Under the pieces are notes generated by a model. It was not told where the DNA came from. It saw only the letters and a program-made list of their open reading frames with translations, and did no database searches. Both the position numbers and the translations under genes were made by a program. Below, piece after piece: positions 24,725 to 33,876 of a DNA stretch of 34,471 nucleotides; position 1 is the first letter of the stretch; every line of letters begins with the position of its first letter. The DNA is from CAZSMC01 sp964607755 (lineage in GTDB: Bacteria > Zhuqueibacterota > Zhuqueibacteria > Residuimicrobiales > Krinioviventaceae). The stretch lies in the NCBI GenBank assembly GCA_964607755.1, contig CAZSMC010000045.1:1-34471 (forward strand). The letters are read 5' to 3'.

Positions 24725-25819
24725 TCACCACTTGAAATAAAAAAGTAATCCAAGAATACTATCTGCCAGAATAACCATAAAAATTGCCGCTACGACCGAG
24801 GACGTCGTCGCGCGCCCTACATCGGTTGCGCCGCCTTTTACCCGAAAGCCATAAAATGCACCTACCAGCACAATAATCCAGGCAAAAACGACGCTTTTTA
24901 CCAGGCCGGTTAAAATATCTTTAAGAATAAGCGCATTGACCGCTTGCGAATAGAACGCCTGAAGACCAATACCAAGATAGCCATAACCGATGACAAACGA
25001 TCCAATGATACCGATAACCATTGACAGGACCGTTAGCAGTGGCATCATAACAGTAATCGCATGGACTTTCGGCACCAGAGTATAACGCACCGGATTAAGT
25101 CCCATAGCCCGGAGTGCGTCTGTTTCTTCTGTGACGACCATTGTAGCAATTTCCGATGCGATCGACGAACCGCTTCGTCCGGCGAACAAAATAGCCGTGA
25201 TAAGCGGGCCCATTTCCCGGGTCATCGAAATCGCCACAAGATCGGCAACATAAATACTGGCGCCAAACTGGCGCATCTGGGCTGCCGATTGCAGCGCCAG
25301 GATAAAACCGATAAGAAACGAAATAAGCGCGATGATAAAAAATGCGTTCATGCCAATGATTATGCACTGATTAATAAACTCACCTTTGCGTGTTCCTTTT
25401 CGGCTGATAAGATTGACAATGGCAAAGTAAAAGGAATCGGAAATGAGATAAAGCGCATTCACAAATTCCTGCCAAATTCTGAATGCATTTTTGCCCAAAT
25501 TTTCGACTAACGAGATGTGAGGTGGCACCTCTTCTGGCGGCAATTGCAGCGACGAAAAAGTTTGCAATGATTCTCTAACCGATCCGGACGCATTGGCAAT
25601 TCTTATTGACTTTTGTTGTTCTTTGGCAAGCTCATTAACATGATCTAACAGCGCCACACCGCTGCTGTCAATGCGGGACACGTCAGCCAAATCGACAATA
25701 ATTTGATCATACTGTGCATGTCTTATAATATTGCGAACCTGTTTTAAGGAAGAGCTGACGTAATGAAGAGTCAATTCTCCCTGAAAAGAAAGAATATTTT
25801 CAGTAAAATATATTTTCAT
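24725..25819 (-). CDS. mlaE: STAS-MlaE fusion: lipid-transport permease
   Basis: Residues 1-95 are a STAS domain like MlaB (IIVDLADVSRIDSSGVALLDHV). Residues 120-364 are the MlaE permease with five to six membrane helices and the conserved motif LITAILFAGRSGSSIASEIATM, then EETDALRAMGLNPVRYTLVPK. In Escherichia coli MlaB and MlaE are separate, and this fusion is a known variant in other phyla. The permease carries phospholipid between the MCE protein and the inner membrane, and the STAS part stabilises the ATPase. The ATG lacks a good ribosome site, so coupling to the upstream genes is likely. It is the third gene of the operon. Confidence 0.93.
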   Translation of the reverse strand: MKIYFTENILSFQGELTLHYVSSSLKQVRNIIRHAQYDQIIVDLADVSRIDSSGVALLDHVNELAKEQQKSIRIANASGSVRESLQTFSSLQLPPEEVPPHISLVENLGKNAFRIWQEFVNALYLISDSFYFAIVNLISRKGTRKGEFINQCIIIGMNAFFIIALISFLIGFILALQSAAQMRQFGASIYVADLVAISMTREMGPLITAILFAGRSGSSIASEIATMVVTEETDALRAMGLNPVRYTLVPKVHAITVMMPLLTVLSMVIGIIGSFVIGYGYLGIGLQAFYSQAVNALILKDILTGLVKSVVFAWIIVLVGAFYGFRVKGGATDVGRATTSSVVAAIFMVILADSILGLLFYFKW

Positions 25820-25865
25820 TTATCTGTTTGGGTTACTTGCCGTGTAACAATCCATTGATTCATGA

Positions 25866-26477
25866 TTATTGTTGAAATTGTTCAGCGACCTTGGCCATAA
25901 ACTCAGTGCTTGTCTCATAAATAATATCGCTGACAATGGCTGCAAAACGATTCATACTTTGATCATCTTGCATAACGCGCGTCACATCAGCATCATGGCG
26001 AACCAATACCCGACCCGTGCTGCTGTCTTTTTCTAATCGTATAACAAGAGAAACATGTACGAGATCTTTGGATTTCGTGTATACCCTTTCGAGACTTTTT
26101 ACTTCACCTGTAATGATATAATCGGGATTGTAGGATAATCCCCTTGAGATATATCTGAACATTTGTTTTTTATCGAAAACATAATAAAGCATATCAGCTA
26201 TAGCATAGGCGGGTCTGACAGCCCAATGATGATAGTGAAAATATTTCAATTCATGAGTCGCGGTGCGCACGGCAATGCGGGTCTGTTCAAATGCCCGTGC
26301 CACTAAAAAATCTCGAATATCAACCCGATAGTTGAATGTTGTGTCTGCCAAAAGTGTATCCATCGCTGCTGGTGTTGCCAGCGCAATGGTATAATATCTT
26401 CTCGTTATGTCCCTCTTGCTGCAAGCTGAGATCAACATTACGACAATGAAAAATAGAATGAGGAGGCGTTTTTTCAT
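25866..26477 (-). CDS. ABC-type transport auxiliary lipoprotein (PqiC-like)
   Basis: A 203-residue lipoprotein with lipobox ISAC (C19). The mature part starts RYYTIALATP, has VDIRDFLVARAFEQTRIAVRT and NPDYIITGEVKSLERVY, and ends in a helix, the layout of the PqiC/transport-auxiliary family. Such lipoproteins dock the MCE tunnel to the outer membrane. It starts immediately after the MCE gene (two bases), with GGAGA seven bases before the ATG. Its place beside MlaD/E/F genes suggests that it replaces MlaA or MlaC, neither of which is present here. An outer-membrane location is inferred from the family. Confidence 0.8.
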   Translation of the reverse strand: MKKRLLILFFIVVMLISACSKRDITRRYYTIALATPAAMDTLLADTTFNYRVDIRDFLVARAFEQTRIAVRTATHELKYFHYHHWAVRPAYAIADMLYYVFDKKQMFRYISRGLSYNPDYIITGEVKSLERVYTKSKDLVHVSLVIRLEKDSSTGRVLVRHDADVTRVMQDDQSMNRFAAIVSDIIYETSTEFMAKVAEQFQQ

Positions 26478-26479
26478 AA

Positions 26480-27463
26480 TTAATTCTCCAGATTAAAATC
26501 AGGTGCGTTTTTAACCTCGACACCTCTTATTAACACTGACGGATTTTCACTGATCATACGGGAGAACTGATTCAAATAGTCAACGCTTTCTTTTAACCGT
26601 TCTATGGTATAAACAAGATCGGTCCGGCTTTTTGAAAAACTGATTTCTACATCTCTTAACATGTTGTTTGTCTGTTCCAGGGTAGTATTGATTTCCTGAA
26701 ACAATCGCACCAATTCGGCTTGCTCCAGAGCCGAGGTGATATTAGCTACATTTTCAACAATTTGATGAAGTGTGTCTGACTTGGCAAATTTGTCAATGCT
26801 GGCAAGTATGCTTTTTGTATGCAGGGTTAAGGAGTCAAGATTACCTGAAAAACGCTGTGTATTTTCGATAGTACTGTTTAAAGCACCTTTGTTCTGTCGT
26901 ATGAAATCATTCAAATAAGAAATCGCTTCAGATGCATTATCGGATAGAGCTAAAATACGCTCCACATTTTCTTCTCTGGTCATTTCGGATATGTTGTTCA
27001 GGATAACTTCTGTTTGCGCAGCCAATGCTTCGGCACGGCCGGTAATTTTTTCAGTAGCTGACGGCCCGGTTTCTATATAGGATCCGGGCGCTAATCGCGA
27101 TGCTTGATTGCTGCCTCCCCGTATTTCGATAACTTTCAATCCGGTAATGCCCAGCATTGTTATCTCTGCCCTGGAATCTTCTTTCACGGGTATGCCTTCT
27201 TCCAGACTTACCTCGACAATGACACGCTGGATATTCTGTTTGTCGATTGAAATACCACTGACAAAGCCAACCTGAACCCCATGATATTTTACTGCGCTGC
27301 CTTCCTGCAAACCAGTTACAGATACATTTTCAAAAGCGATTTTGTATTTATCGCGTTTTTCCAGAAACTGTGGGGCAACAACAACACCGATGCCCACAAC
27401 TATAATAAGCACAGCGACAAGGACAAATATGCCTAATCGAATTCTTTGAGCCCGGGTAATCAT
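26480..27463 (-). CDS. mlaD: MCE-domain protein (MlaD-like)
   Basis: A 327-residue protein with one membrane helix (residues 9-29) and a single MCE domain (about 38-115: KIAFENVSVTGLQEGSAVKY, VGFVSGISID, and EITMLGITGLKVIEIRGG). A long helical, coiled-coil C terminus (about 150-310) follows. In E. coli MlaD the MCE ring lies on the permease with a short tail, whereas here the tail could form a tube toward the outer membrane as in longer MCE proteins. It is the first gene of the operon and carries its promoter. AAAGG precedes the ATG. Confidence 0.92.
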   Translation of the reverse strand: MITRAQRIRLGIFVLVAVLIIVVGIGVVVAPQFLEKRDKYKIAFENVSVTGLQEGSAVKYHGVQVGFVSGISIDKQNIQRVIVEVSLEEGIPVKEDSRAEITMLGITGLKVIEIRGGSNQASRLAPGSYIETGPSATEKITGRAEALAAQTEVILNNISEMTREENVERILALSDNASEAISYLNDFIRQNKGALNSTIENTQRFSGNLDSLTLHTKSILASIDKFAKSDTLHQIVENVANITSALEQAELVRLFQEINTTLEQTNNMLRDVEISFSKSRTDLVYTIERLKESVDYLNQFSRMISENPSVLIRGVEVKNAPDFNLEN

Positions 27464-27537
27464 AAATAATAACCTTTTATAAAAATAAATACAAAAATAA
27501 TTGATCCGTTACATCTTAAACTACATTTTCAATTTTA

Positions 27538-27568
27538 ATTATACAAGAAATTTTTTTTCTAGTTGCAA
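27538..27568 (-). promoter_or_regulatory. Probable promoter of the Mla operon
   Basis: On the minus strand a consensus -10 TATAAT (27543-27538) is preceded by TTGCAA (27568-27563) with a 19-base spacer, longer than ideal. The leader to the ATG at 27463 would be about 70 bases. The GntR gene starts divergently at 27660, so this region may contain its operator, but no clear palindrome is visible. Confidence 0.45.
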
Positions 27569-27659
27569 CCCTGACGTCGCAAGCCTTCCTCCCTCCATGA
27601 TCTCGCATTTTTTCTTAAATTTATATTTAACTTGCATGGAATCGACAAATTATTAAATT

Positions 27660-28352
27660 ATGTCTGAATCCAAAATTCAAAAAACAGGGCAGGTTATGGA
27701 GCTGAAATTTACGGAACTTACCGATCACGTTTATTCTCAACTAAAATCCATGATTTTTAACCGACAATTACGTCCTGGCGACAAACTGGTGCAGGAGAAA
27801 TTAGCTGCTGAACTTGGTGTCAGCCGCTCCCCCCTGCTCAAAGCCCTTGCTCGTTTAGAAAACGAATTGCTTGTAGAAAGTATTCCCAGACGAGGCATGT
27901 ACGTTAAAAAAATGTCAGCCCGGGAAATGGTCGATGTCTATGAATGCCGGGCTGCTATCGAGGGACTGGCGGCAAAACTGGTTGCTGAACGCGCTCAGAA
28001 AAATGAAATTAAAGAATTGGGCAGACTTTTTGAACCATTTCACTATCAACACCCAATTGATCCAACGACCTACGAAACAGCGGATCATAAATTCCATTCT
28101 ATGATCATCGTTCTAAGCGAAAACAAGATTATCAAACGACTCGAAATGCTGGGTAATATCCATCTCATTGCCAGCCAGATTGGTCTCGTTCGGCCGCCTG
28201 AAGAAACGCTGCCTGAACACGACCGTATTATAGGTGCCATGGAATCCGGAAATGCAAGTCTTGCTGAAACCGCCATGCGCGAACACATCCAAAGCTCTGC
28301 TGCCAGGATTAAGATTAAAAATAATCTTGCGATAAATAAAGACTATTACTAA
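27660..28352 (+). CDS. GntR-family (FCD subfamily) transcription regulator
   Basis: A 230-residue regulator. Residues about 18-84 are a winged helix-turn-helix of GntR type (QLRPGDKLVQEKLAAELGVS, then SPLLKALARLENELLVESIP). Residues about 88-225 are the FCD ligand domain, with a metal site by D142 and H146 (ADHKFH), H187 (PEHDRI) and H209 (REHIQSS). FCD regulators bind carboxylic acids or sugar acids and usually repress nearby genes. It is divergent to the Mla operon and upstream of the phosphoesterase gene; either could be a target. The ATG has no ribosome site. An internal ATG at 27696 has GGG ten bases upstream and is an alternative start. Confidence 0.9.
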   Translation: MSESKIQKTGQVMELKFTELTDHVYSQLKSMIFNRQLRPGDKLVQEKLAAELGVSRSPLLKALARLENELLVESIPRRGMYVKKMSAREMVDVYECRAAIEGLAAKLVAERAQKNEIKELGRLFEPFHYQHPIDPTTYETADHKFHSMIIVLSENKIIKRLEMLGNIHLIASQIGLVRPPEETLPEHDRIIGAMESGNASLAETAMREHIQSSAARIKIKNNLAINKDYY

Positions 28353-28548
28353 AGATTTTCACATCTCCCGCATTTATGACAATTTCTAAAAGAGATTTTT
28401 TCTATGATTAAAAAATATTTTGTAACAAACATTTTTAAACCACAAACGATCCTGTCTGAAGAAATATTTAATTGTTCCGAAAAATAGAGATTTTGAAATA
28501 ACTATTCATCATCATTTTCGTGCTTGATTAAATTAAAAGAGGCGTTCT

Positions 28549-30150
28549 ATGTTAAAATGGTCATCAGGAATCGTAGCTGTAATGTGTCTTGCTGTTCCAT
28601 TGCACTCTCAACTTCGCCCTGATTACGATGTGCAGCAATGGCAGCAAAAAGAGCATCGCGAAGAAATGGCTATGATTGTCACAGGGCAAACAGAGCAAGC
28701 CATCGAGAAATTGCAGCACTATCTCAAATCTCATCCTTCTGACGCTGAAGCCATGTTTGTGCTTGCTTTTGCTTTCTCGAAAAAAGATAAAGTAGATAAA
28801 GCGTTCCAATATTGCCAGGCTGCTTTAAATGAAGGATTACCTATTGAACGATTTTTAGCAGGTCCGCGGAGCGATTTCGGACCACTGATTCAATCCGAAA
28901 AATTTCAGAACATTTATAAACAAAATCCTGTTGAACTGCTGCATGGTCCAATGCTGGGCTCTGTGACCGACCATTCTGCCAAAGTGTGGGTAAGAACTTT
29001 TCATGAGATTCCTGTTCAAGTGGTGATAAGCACTTCCTCCGAGATAACGTCGCCTGTCACGTCCCGAAAAATAGTCACGCGTTCTGAAAACGATTACACC
29101 GCTAAAATTCCGCTTTTCTATCTGTCGCCAAACACGAAATATTATTACCAGTTAAAACTCAATGGCGAGCTCTATCCGAAAATATATTCTTTTACCACCT
29201 GGCCGCAACAAAATACTGATACCCGGTTTTCTGTGGCATTTGGAGGCGGTGCCGCCTATAATCCTCATAAAGAATATATCTGGAATGTCATTAAAGATCA
29301 CGCGCCAAATTGCCTGTTGATGATGGGTGATAATGTGTACATCGATCATCCAGAAGAACGAGAGGTTCAGCGGTTTTGCTATTACCAGCGGCAATCATCG
29401 CGGCCGTGGCGACGGCTTTTATCCACTGTTCCTGTTGCGGCGATTTGGGATGATCACGACTTTGGCATCAACGACGATTACGGCGGCCCGGAGAAATACA
29501 ACCCGGCATGGAAGACCGGGGTTCTGGAGGTCTTTCAACAAAACTGGGCAAATCCTTCTTTTGCAAATGGCAAGGACACACCCGGGATATGGTTTGATTT
29601 CATCATTGGCAAAGCGCACTTTTTTATGCTCGACTGCCGCTATTACCGCGAGCCATCCACGACTGAAAATCCATCGATGCTCGGGCCGGTTCAGAAACAG
29701 TGGCTCAAGAATCGGCTAAAGGCTTCCGATGCCACCTTTAAGATCATCGTCTCTTCCGTGCCCTGGGCAGATGAAGCCAAAGGTAAAATGGCAGGCCGGT
29801 ACGATACCTGGCGCGGTTATCCGCAGGAACGTAAAGAAATTTTTGATTTTCTTACAGAGAATGAAATAAAAGGTGTGTTCTTGCTTGCAGCCGACCGTCA
29901 CCGTGCCGATGCCTGGCAGCACCAGCGCGAAAACGATTATCCGTTGTGGGAATTTGAAACCTCGCGCCTGACCAACATTCACGTGCACGCACTCATGCCA
30001 GGAGCATTTCTGGGATATAACAAACGCTGCATGTTTTACTTGTTAGAATTCGATACCACGGTTAAAGACCCAAAAGTAGTTGCCAAGGTGATCAACAATC
30101 AGGATGAGCTGATTCATCAGGTGACGTTGTACCGGTCGCAGTTGGAATAG
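28549..30150 (+). CDS. Exported PhoD-type phosphoesterase with helical N-terminal domain
   Basis: A 533-residue protein. A signal peptide ends near residue 20 (PLHS, then Q). Residues about 30-125 are a TPR-like helical domain (AIEKLQHYLKSHPSDAEAMF). Then comes the Fn-like N-terminal domain of PhoD (HGPMLGSVTDHSAKVWVRT), and a metallophosphatase core with MGDNVYID (259-266), WDDHDFG (300-306), FMLDCRYYR and an AADRHRADAW motif. In PhoD the core is preceded by a metal-binding serine-cysteine pair; here that place reads GGGAA (232-236), so metal binding may differ. PhoD enzymes split phosphodiesters and phosphomonoesters outside the cytoplasm. AAGAGG precedes the ATG. It follows the GntR gene by about 195 bases and ends in a strong terminator. 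Confidence 0.88.
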   Translation: MLKWSSGIVAVMCLAVPLHSQLRPDYDVQQWQQKEHREEMAMIVTGQTEQAIEKLQHYLKSHPSDAEAMFVLAFAFSKKDKVDKAFQYCQAALNEGLPIERFLAGPRSDFGPLIQSEKFQNIYKQNPVELLHGPMLGSVTDHSAKVWVRTFHEIPVQVVISTSSEITSPVTSRKIVTRSENDYTAKIPLFYLSPNTKYYYQLKLNGELYPKIYSFTTWPQQNTDTRFSVAFGGGAAYNPHKEYIWNVIKDHAPNCLLMMGDNVYIDHPEEREVQRFCYYQRQSSRPWRRLLSTVPVAAIWDDHDFGINDDYGGPEKYNPAWKTGVLEVFQQNWANPSFANGKDTPGIWFDFIIGKAHFFMLDCRYYREPSTTENPSMLGPVQKQWLKNRLKASDATFKIIVSSVPWADEAKGKMAGRYDTWRGYPQERKEIFDFLTENEIKGVFLLAADRHRADAWQHQRENDYPLWEFETSRLTNIHVHALMPGAFLGYNKRCMFYLLEFDTTVKDPKVVAKVINNQDELIHQVTLYRSQLE

Positions 30151-30156
30151 AAATTG

Positions 30157-30190
30157 AAAAAGGGATCACTTTACAAAAATGATCCCTTTT
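30157..30190. terminator. Bidirectional rho-independent terminator
   Basis: AAAAGGGATCA (30158-30168) and TGATCCCTTTT (30180-30190) are perfect inverted arms around an 11-base loop, with A/T runs on both sides. It lies between the convergent phosphoesterase gene and the GH97-cluster genes and serves both. Confidence 0.9.
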
Positions 30191-30218
30191 GGGCAGAACT
30201 GTTTCGTCAGCATTTGTT

Positions 30219-30326
30219 TTACTTTTTTAAAAAGTCAAGATCAACTCCACCGCTTTGCCAATTGACCTGGGCTCCGGCAGAAAAACTTGTCACAAAAAGA
30301 AGAAAAACGATCCACGTGAGTTTCCT
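30219..30326 (-). pseudogene. Dead mini-gene: signal peptide with start codon changed to AGG
   Basis: On the minus strand GGAGG (30336-30332) is followed five bases later by AGG (30326-30324), where an ATG would be expected. In that frame the text is KLTWIVFLLFVTSFSAGA, a typical signal peptide, then QVNWQSGGVDLDFLKK and a TAA. It would make 35 residues. It follows the LamG-like gene by 33 bases and precedes the terminator. It looks like the N-terminal piece of a secreted protein that lost both its start and most of its body. Confidence 0.5.
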
Positions 30327-30359
30327 GAAATCCTCCGGTTTAGAGTAGATATGAACCAA

Positions 30360-31334
30360 TTACCGCTGTAAAATCATGGTCTGGATGTTTCTGGAATGTG
30401 CCGTCATTAGTTCACACAGGTATAAACCACTCGATAAATAGCTGGCATTCCATTTTATCGAGTAAAATCCGGGATTATAATGTCCATCAACCAACCGTTG
30501 CACCAGTTGACCGGAGGTATTATAAATTGCAAGACTCAGCTTTGTCGGAGAATGCACTGAAAACGGAATGCATGTGGATGCATTGAACGGATTTGGATAA
30601 TTTGCATGCACGTTGCATTCCAATGATTTTTGCTGACTTTCCTCGACAGCACTTGTGTGAATTTTGCCGTACAGACGAATGTTGGTAAACAGTCCGGTGT
30701 CGTCAAACGAGCCGACACCGATTTTGCCGTGTGTAAAAGTGGTATCGTGTGCCGTCAAGATCGGCGTTTCAAAATCATCGATATACGCTTTTATGGTGCC
30801 GTCTTTGATGCGGCGCACAATCCGTAATTGATGCCACTTGTAATCGTCCAGTCGCGCAGCCGATGACCCCGGAGGTTCTTCGTTGATCTTGACCCGGTCA
30901 GCATTATTGACCAGTCCGATGATGTTATGAACATTGTCGCTTCTGGCAGAAAAGTGAGTGTAATAAAAATGCGTATCATCCTGAAAACCGTAAAACAGGC
31001 ACAAATCGCGGTATGAATTGGTGGAATCTTCAAGGCACTTTGCCTCGACGATCAATTCAAAATCGCCGACATTGTATGGCGACAGGATCGAATAGGTCGT
31101 TGGTTTGCGGATACCGCCGCTTTGCTCGCTGGTTTTTACCAGATGATAAACATAGCGATCGTTTCTCTGCTCAGCCCGCCAGCTATCTTTGGGATGCGGA
31201 TTCCAGTTCTCCGCTGTGCCATCGTCGAATGTTTCAGTGTATAGCAAAGGCAAGTTACCTTCATTCTGTTTTTGTGCACAGGAAAGACTCACAAATAACA
31301 GGCAAACACACAATGTTAATAATTGTCTCAGCAT
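30360..31334 (-). CDS. Exported LamG/DUF1080-like protein with C-terminal sorting domain
   Basis: A 324-residue protein. The signal sequence ends at VSLSCAQ, which can also be read as a lipobox (SLSC). Residues about 30-215 are a concanavalin-like sandwich of the LamG/3-keto-disaccharide-hydrolase-like kind (ETFDDGTAENWNPHPKDSWR, DYKWHQLRIVRRIKDGTIKA, and GKIGVGSFDDTGLFTNIRLY). Residues about 240-324 are the FlgD-like or sorting domain: ANYPNPFNASTCIPFSV, LSLAIYNTSGQLVQ, and SSGLYLCELMT. This tag directs export to the cell surface in KSB1- and Calditrichota-like bacteria. A role in binding or modifying sugars is likely; a catalytic site is not evident. GAGGA lies eight bases before the ATG. 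It is the last intact gene of the GH97 cluster. Confidence 0.8.
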   Translation of the reverse strand: MLRQLLTLCVCLLFVSLSCAQKQNEGNLPLLYTETFDDGTAENWNPHPKDSWRAEQRNDRYVYHLVKTSEQSGGIRKPTTYSILSPYNVGDFELIVEAKCLEDSTNSYRDLCLFYGFQDDTHFYYTHFSARSDNVHNIIGLVNNADRVKINEEPPGSSAARLDDYKWHQLRIVRRIKDGTIKAYIDDFETPILTAHDTTFTHGKIGVGSFDDTGLFTNIRLYGKIHTSAVEESQQKSLECNVHANYPNPFNASTCIPFSVHSPTKLSLAIYNTSGQLVQRLVDGHYNPGFYSIKWNASYLSSGLYLCELMTAHSRNIQTMILQR

Positions 31335-31424
31335 GGCATTTTCCTCATAATTCAGTTTTATGTGAATAATCTTCGACCCATTCTTGACATAATTAATAGG
31401 CCAATTGTTTTAACCTTTGCCCTC

Positions 31425-33839
31425 TCACCGCACATACAAAAGCTTTTGTTGAAAGACGCGATTGTTAACATCGTACCGGACAAAATAAACGCCGCTCGTG
31501 AGAGCCCGGTCATCAGCATCTGCGGCGTGCCAGTCAATTTCGTAACGGCCGGGAGCAAACCAGCCGGAATTGACCTCATCCACTCGTTTTCCCAAAACAG
31601 TAAAGATAGATATAGACACGTTGGCAGGTTGAGCTAAATCAAAACAAAGCCGGGTCTGGTTATTAAAAGGATTCGGATAATTTGGCAGCATACGGAATTT
31701 CTTCGGTGTGACTGTCTGGGACCGTTGGTCAACAGAAGCCTCAGGAGCACCGTGAATGAAAAAGCCGCGGCCACCGGTTCCCACCACAATCTGCTCGGGA
31801 TTGTGCGGATTAAATATTAGAACTGAACCGCGCAAACAGGCAAGTCCATTGTTTTTCTGCGACCAGGTCTCACCAGCATCTTCTGAGACGTACACACCTG
31901 TGGCATAGCTGACATCGTGAAACGGATGATCATCTGTGATAAAGGCAATGAAATCCGGGTTCCCCGGCTTGACTGCTACGGTTTTAATATGATCATCGCT
32001 ATGTAATTTTTCCCAACTCGAATGATCATATCGCCACAAACCACCCCGTTCACGCCAGGACGTCACATAAATGACATCATCATTGTTTGGATCGACACTG
32101 ACTTTGGTTGCCGGTTTGGGTGAGCCGGAAATCGCTTCAAATGTTTGGCCATCAAAGGTTTCATAAACTCCTTTTTGGGTGGCGAGATAAAAATGCAATG
32201 GTTCGCTTTGTTCTTTGGAAATCCAATGCACATCCGTGTCATCAAAAATGACGGTCCAGACATCACCCATGTTGCCTGAAAAATACAAATCACCGCCAAT
32301 AACTGCCCACACTTTTGTCGAGTCCAAGGGATGAGCATAAATTGACGTCGGCTTTGTGCCAGCGTATTTATCCGGCAGCCCATGCGAACTTCCGGTCATG
32401 GTCTTCCAGCGCTTGCCGCCGTCGGTTGTTCGACCTATGCCTTGAAAGTTATACTGTCCAAAAGCCGCGTACATGGTGGAGGTGCCGGAAAACGTCATAT
32501 CATTGCCGCCTCCCCAGGTGGGTACACCGTTTGGTTTCTCCCAGCTATAAAGGTAATCCTGACTGTGCCAAAAGTTACCGGCATCCATGGCCATGAGCAC
32601 GGCATGGCTCGGATCGTTCGGATCCCAGTAAAAAGCCTTGCAGACCAGTCCGGAATATCCGCGTCCCCGCCAGTTGTCAGAACCGTCGGGGTGATAGGAT
32701 GTAGCATCGATCCATGACTCACCTCCATTTGTGGTGCGCAGCACATAGGAATCACCGGCGGCAAAAATAACATCCGAATTGTTGGGATCAAAGCAGGCCA
32801 GTTTCATACTTTTTCCGGCAGGATACGCTTTATCGATTCGTTTTGCCGTGACCTCCCACGTTTCTCCGCCGTCCCGACTGATATACAAATTGGCGCCAGT
32901 CCAGGAAGTGTTGCTGGTAAACAAGATGGATGGATCGCTTTGACAGGCGACCACAACTCGATACTTTGCCGTTCGATTTTCATCCGATCCGATATTTTGT
33001 GACAAGCCATCGTTTTGTGGCGTCCACGTTTGACCGTAATCTCTGGATTTGTAAATACCGCCCGGAATAAAGTCACCTTCTTCAGTTTTAGCGTTGCCAA
33101 GTGCTGCCCAGAGGATGTGTGCTTCATGTGGATGAGGTTCAACCCATTCAACGTGAGTGTGCGGTAAACCGTCATTTGCCGGCTCCCAGGTTTCACCGCC
33201 ATCTTCTGAAATATACACACCCAGTTTATTCACAGCAGCATAAATAATCTCCGATGAAGCGGAGGCAAAGCCGGCTGCCAGAATATTCTGACCTTTACCG
33301 TTGTCATCGCGTATCGTGGAAATATGCGTCCACGAATCACCGGCATCTGTGCTCTCCCACACCGCTCCCCACATCGGGTCCCCGGGTGAATTCCAGCGTC
33401 GGTGTGAACCGCTGACCGCAATGAAATGGTCGCTGTCATTCGGATCGAACAAGATTTTATCGATTGGAACAGAATAATGATAACCGGCCACATCCGGCAT
33501 GCCCTCGCGGCGCTCCTCCCAGTTCACTCCGCCATCTGTGGACACATAGGGTCCGCTCATTGTACCCGCCCAGACAATATTGGGATCGGTTGGATGAAAA
33601 GTAAACTCGGCGATTTCCCAGCTTTTTAAGCCGAACGTCGGTTCCCAGCTTTCACCCTGGTCCCAGCTCACGCCGATACCGAGCATATCCCCACCCAACA
33701 GAACATGATTGGAATTATGTGGACTCACTTGAACCGAGCTCAACTGTCCGCCGGACCCAGGTTCGTACAAAGGCTCCCATTGCAATTCAACAGCAAAAAG
33801 AGTTGACACCAAGCAAAAGAATACGAGTAGATATTTCAT
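31425..33839 (-). CDS. Large secreted Asp-box propeller protein with C-terminal sorting domain
   Basis: From the ATG at 33839 (804 residues; TTG at 33842 is less likely) a signal peptide ends near LFAVE. At least nine BNR/Asp-box units S-x-D-x-G-x-x-W occur, such as STDGGVNW, SEDGGETW, SRDGGETW, TTDGGKRW and SEDAGETW, spread from residue 60 to 690. They form two seven-bladed propellers of the GH74/sortilin kind. The residues that cut xyloglucan in GH74 cannot be confirmed by eye. The C terminus (about 730-804) has NYPNPFNNQTRLCFDL and the GVYFVRYDV strand of the sorting domain. It follows the GH97 gene by 37 bases and is likely co-transcribed, so it may bind or trim the polysaccharide that GH97 attacks. 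Confidence 0.85.
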   Translation of the reverse strand: MKYLLVFFCLVSTLFAVELQWEPLYEPGSGGQLSSVQVSPHNSNHVLLGGDMLGIGVSWDQGESWEPTFGLKSWEIAEFTFHPTDPNIVWAGTMSGPYVSTDGGVNWEERREGMPDVAGYHYSVPIDKILFDPNDSDHFIAVSGSHRRWNSPGDPMWGAVWESTDAGDSWTHISTIRDDNGKGQNILAAGFASASSEIIYAAVNKLGVYISEDGGETWEPANDGLPHTHVEWVEPHPHEAHILWAALGNAKTEEGDFIPGGIYKSRDYGQTWTPQNDGLSQNIGSDENRTAKYRVVVACQSDPSILFTSNTSWTGANLYISRDGGETWEVTAKRIDKAYPAGKSMKLACFDPNNSDVIFAAGDSYVLRTTNGGESWIDATSYHPDGSDNWRGRGYSGLVCKAFYWDPNDPSHAVLMAMDAGNFWHSQDYLYSWEKPNGVPTWGGGNDMTFSGTSTMYAAFGQYNFQGIGRTTDGGKRWKTMTGSSHGLPDKYAGTKPTSIYAHPLDSTKVWAVIGGDLYFSGNMGDVWTVIFDDTDVHWISKEQSEPLHFYLATQKGVYETFDGQTFEAISGSPKPATKVSVDPNNDDVIYVTSWRERGGLWRYDHSSWEKLHSDDHIKTVAVKPGNPDFIAFITDDHPFHDVSYATGVYVSEDAGETWSQKNNGLACLRGSVLIFNPHNPEQIVVGTGGRGFFIHGAPEASVDQRSQTVTPKKFRMLPNYPNPFNNQTRLCFDLAQPANVSISIFTVLGKRVDEVNSGWFAPGRYEIDWHAADADDRALTSGVYFVRYDVNNRVFQQKLLYVR

Positions 33840-33876
33840 CACAATAGACCGGTTCCTTAATATTCACATTTCAGAT

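Noticed and set aside
25061..25510. A 149-codon plus-strand open frame opposite the permease gene.
   Set aside because: It is antisense to the well-supported MlaE core and has no ribosome site or protein-like pattern. The same holds for other long antisense frames, such as those at 10478-10855 and 12140-12496.
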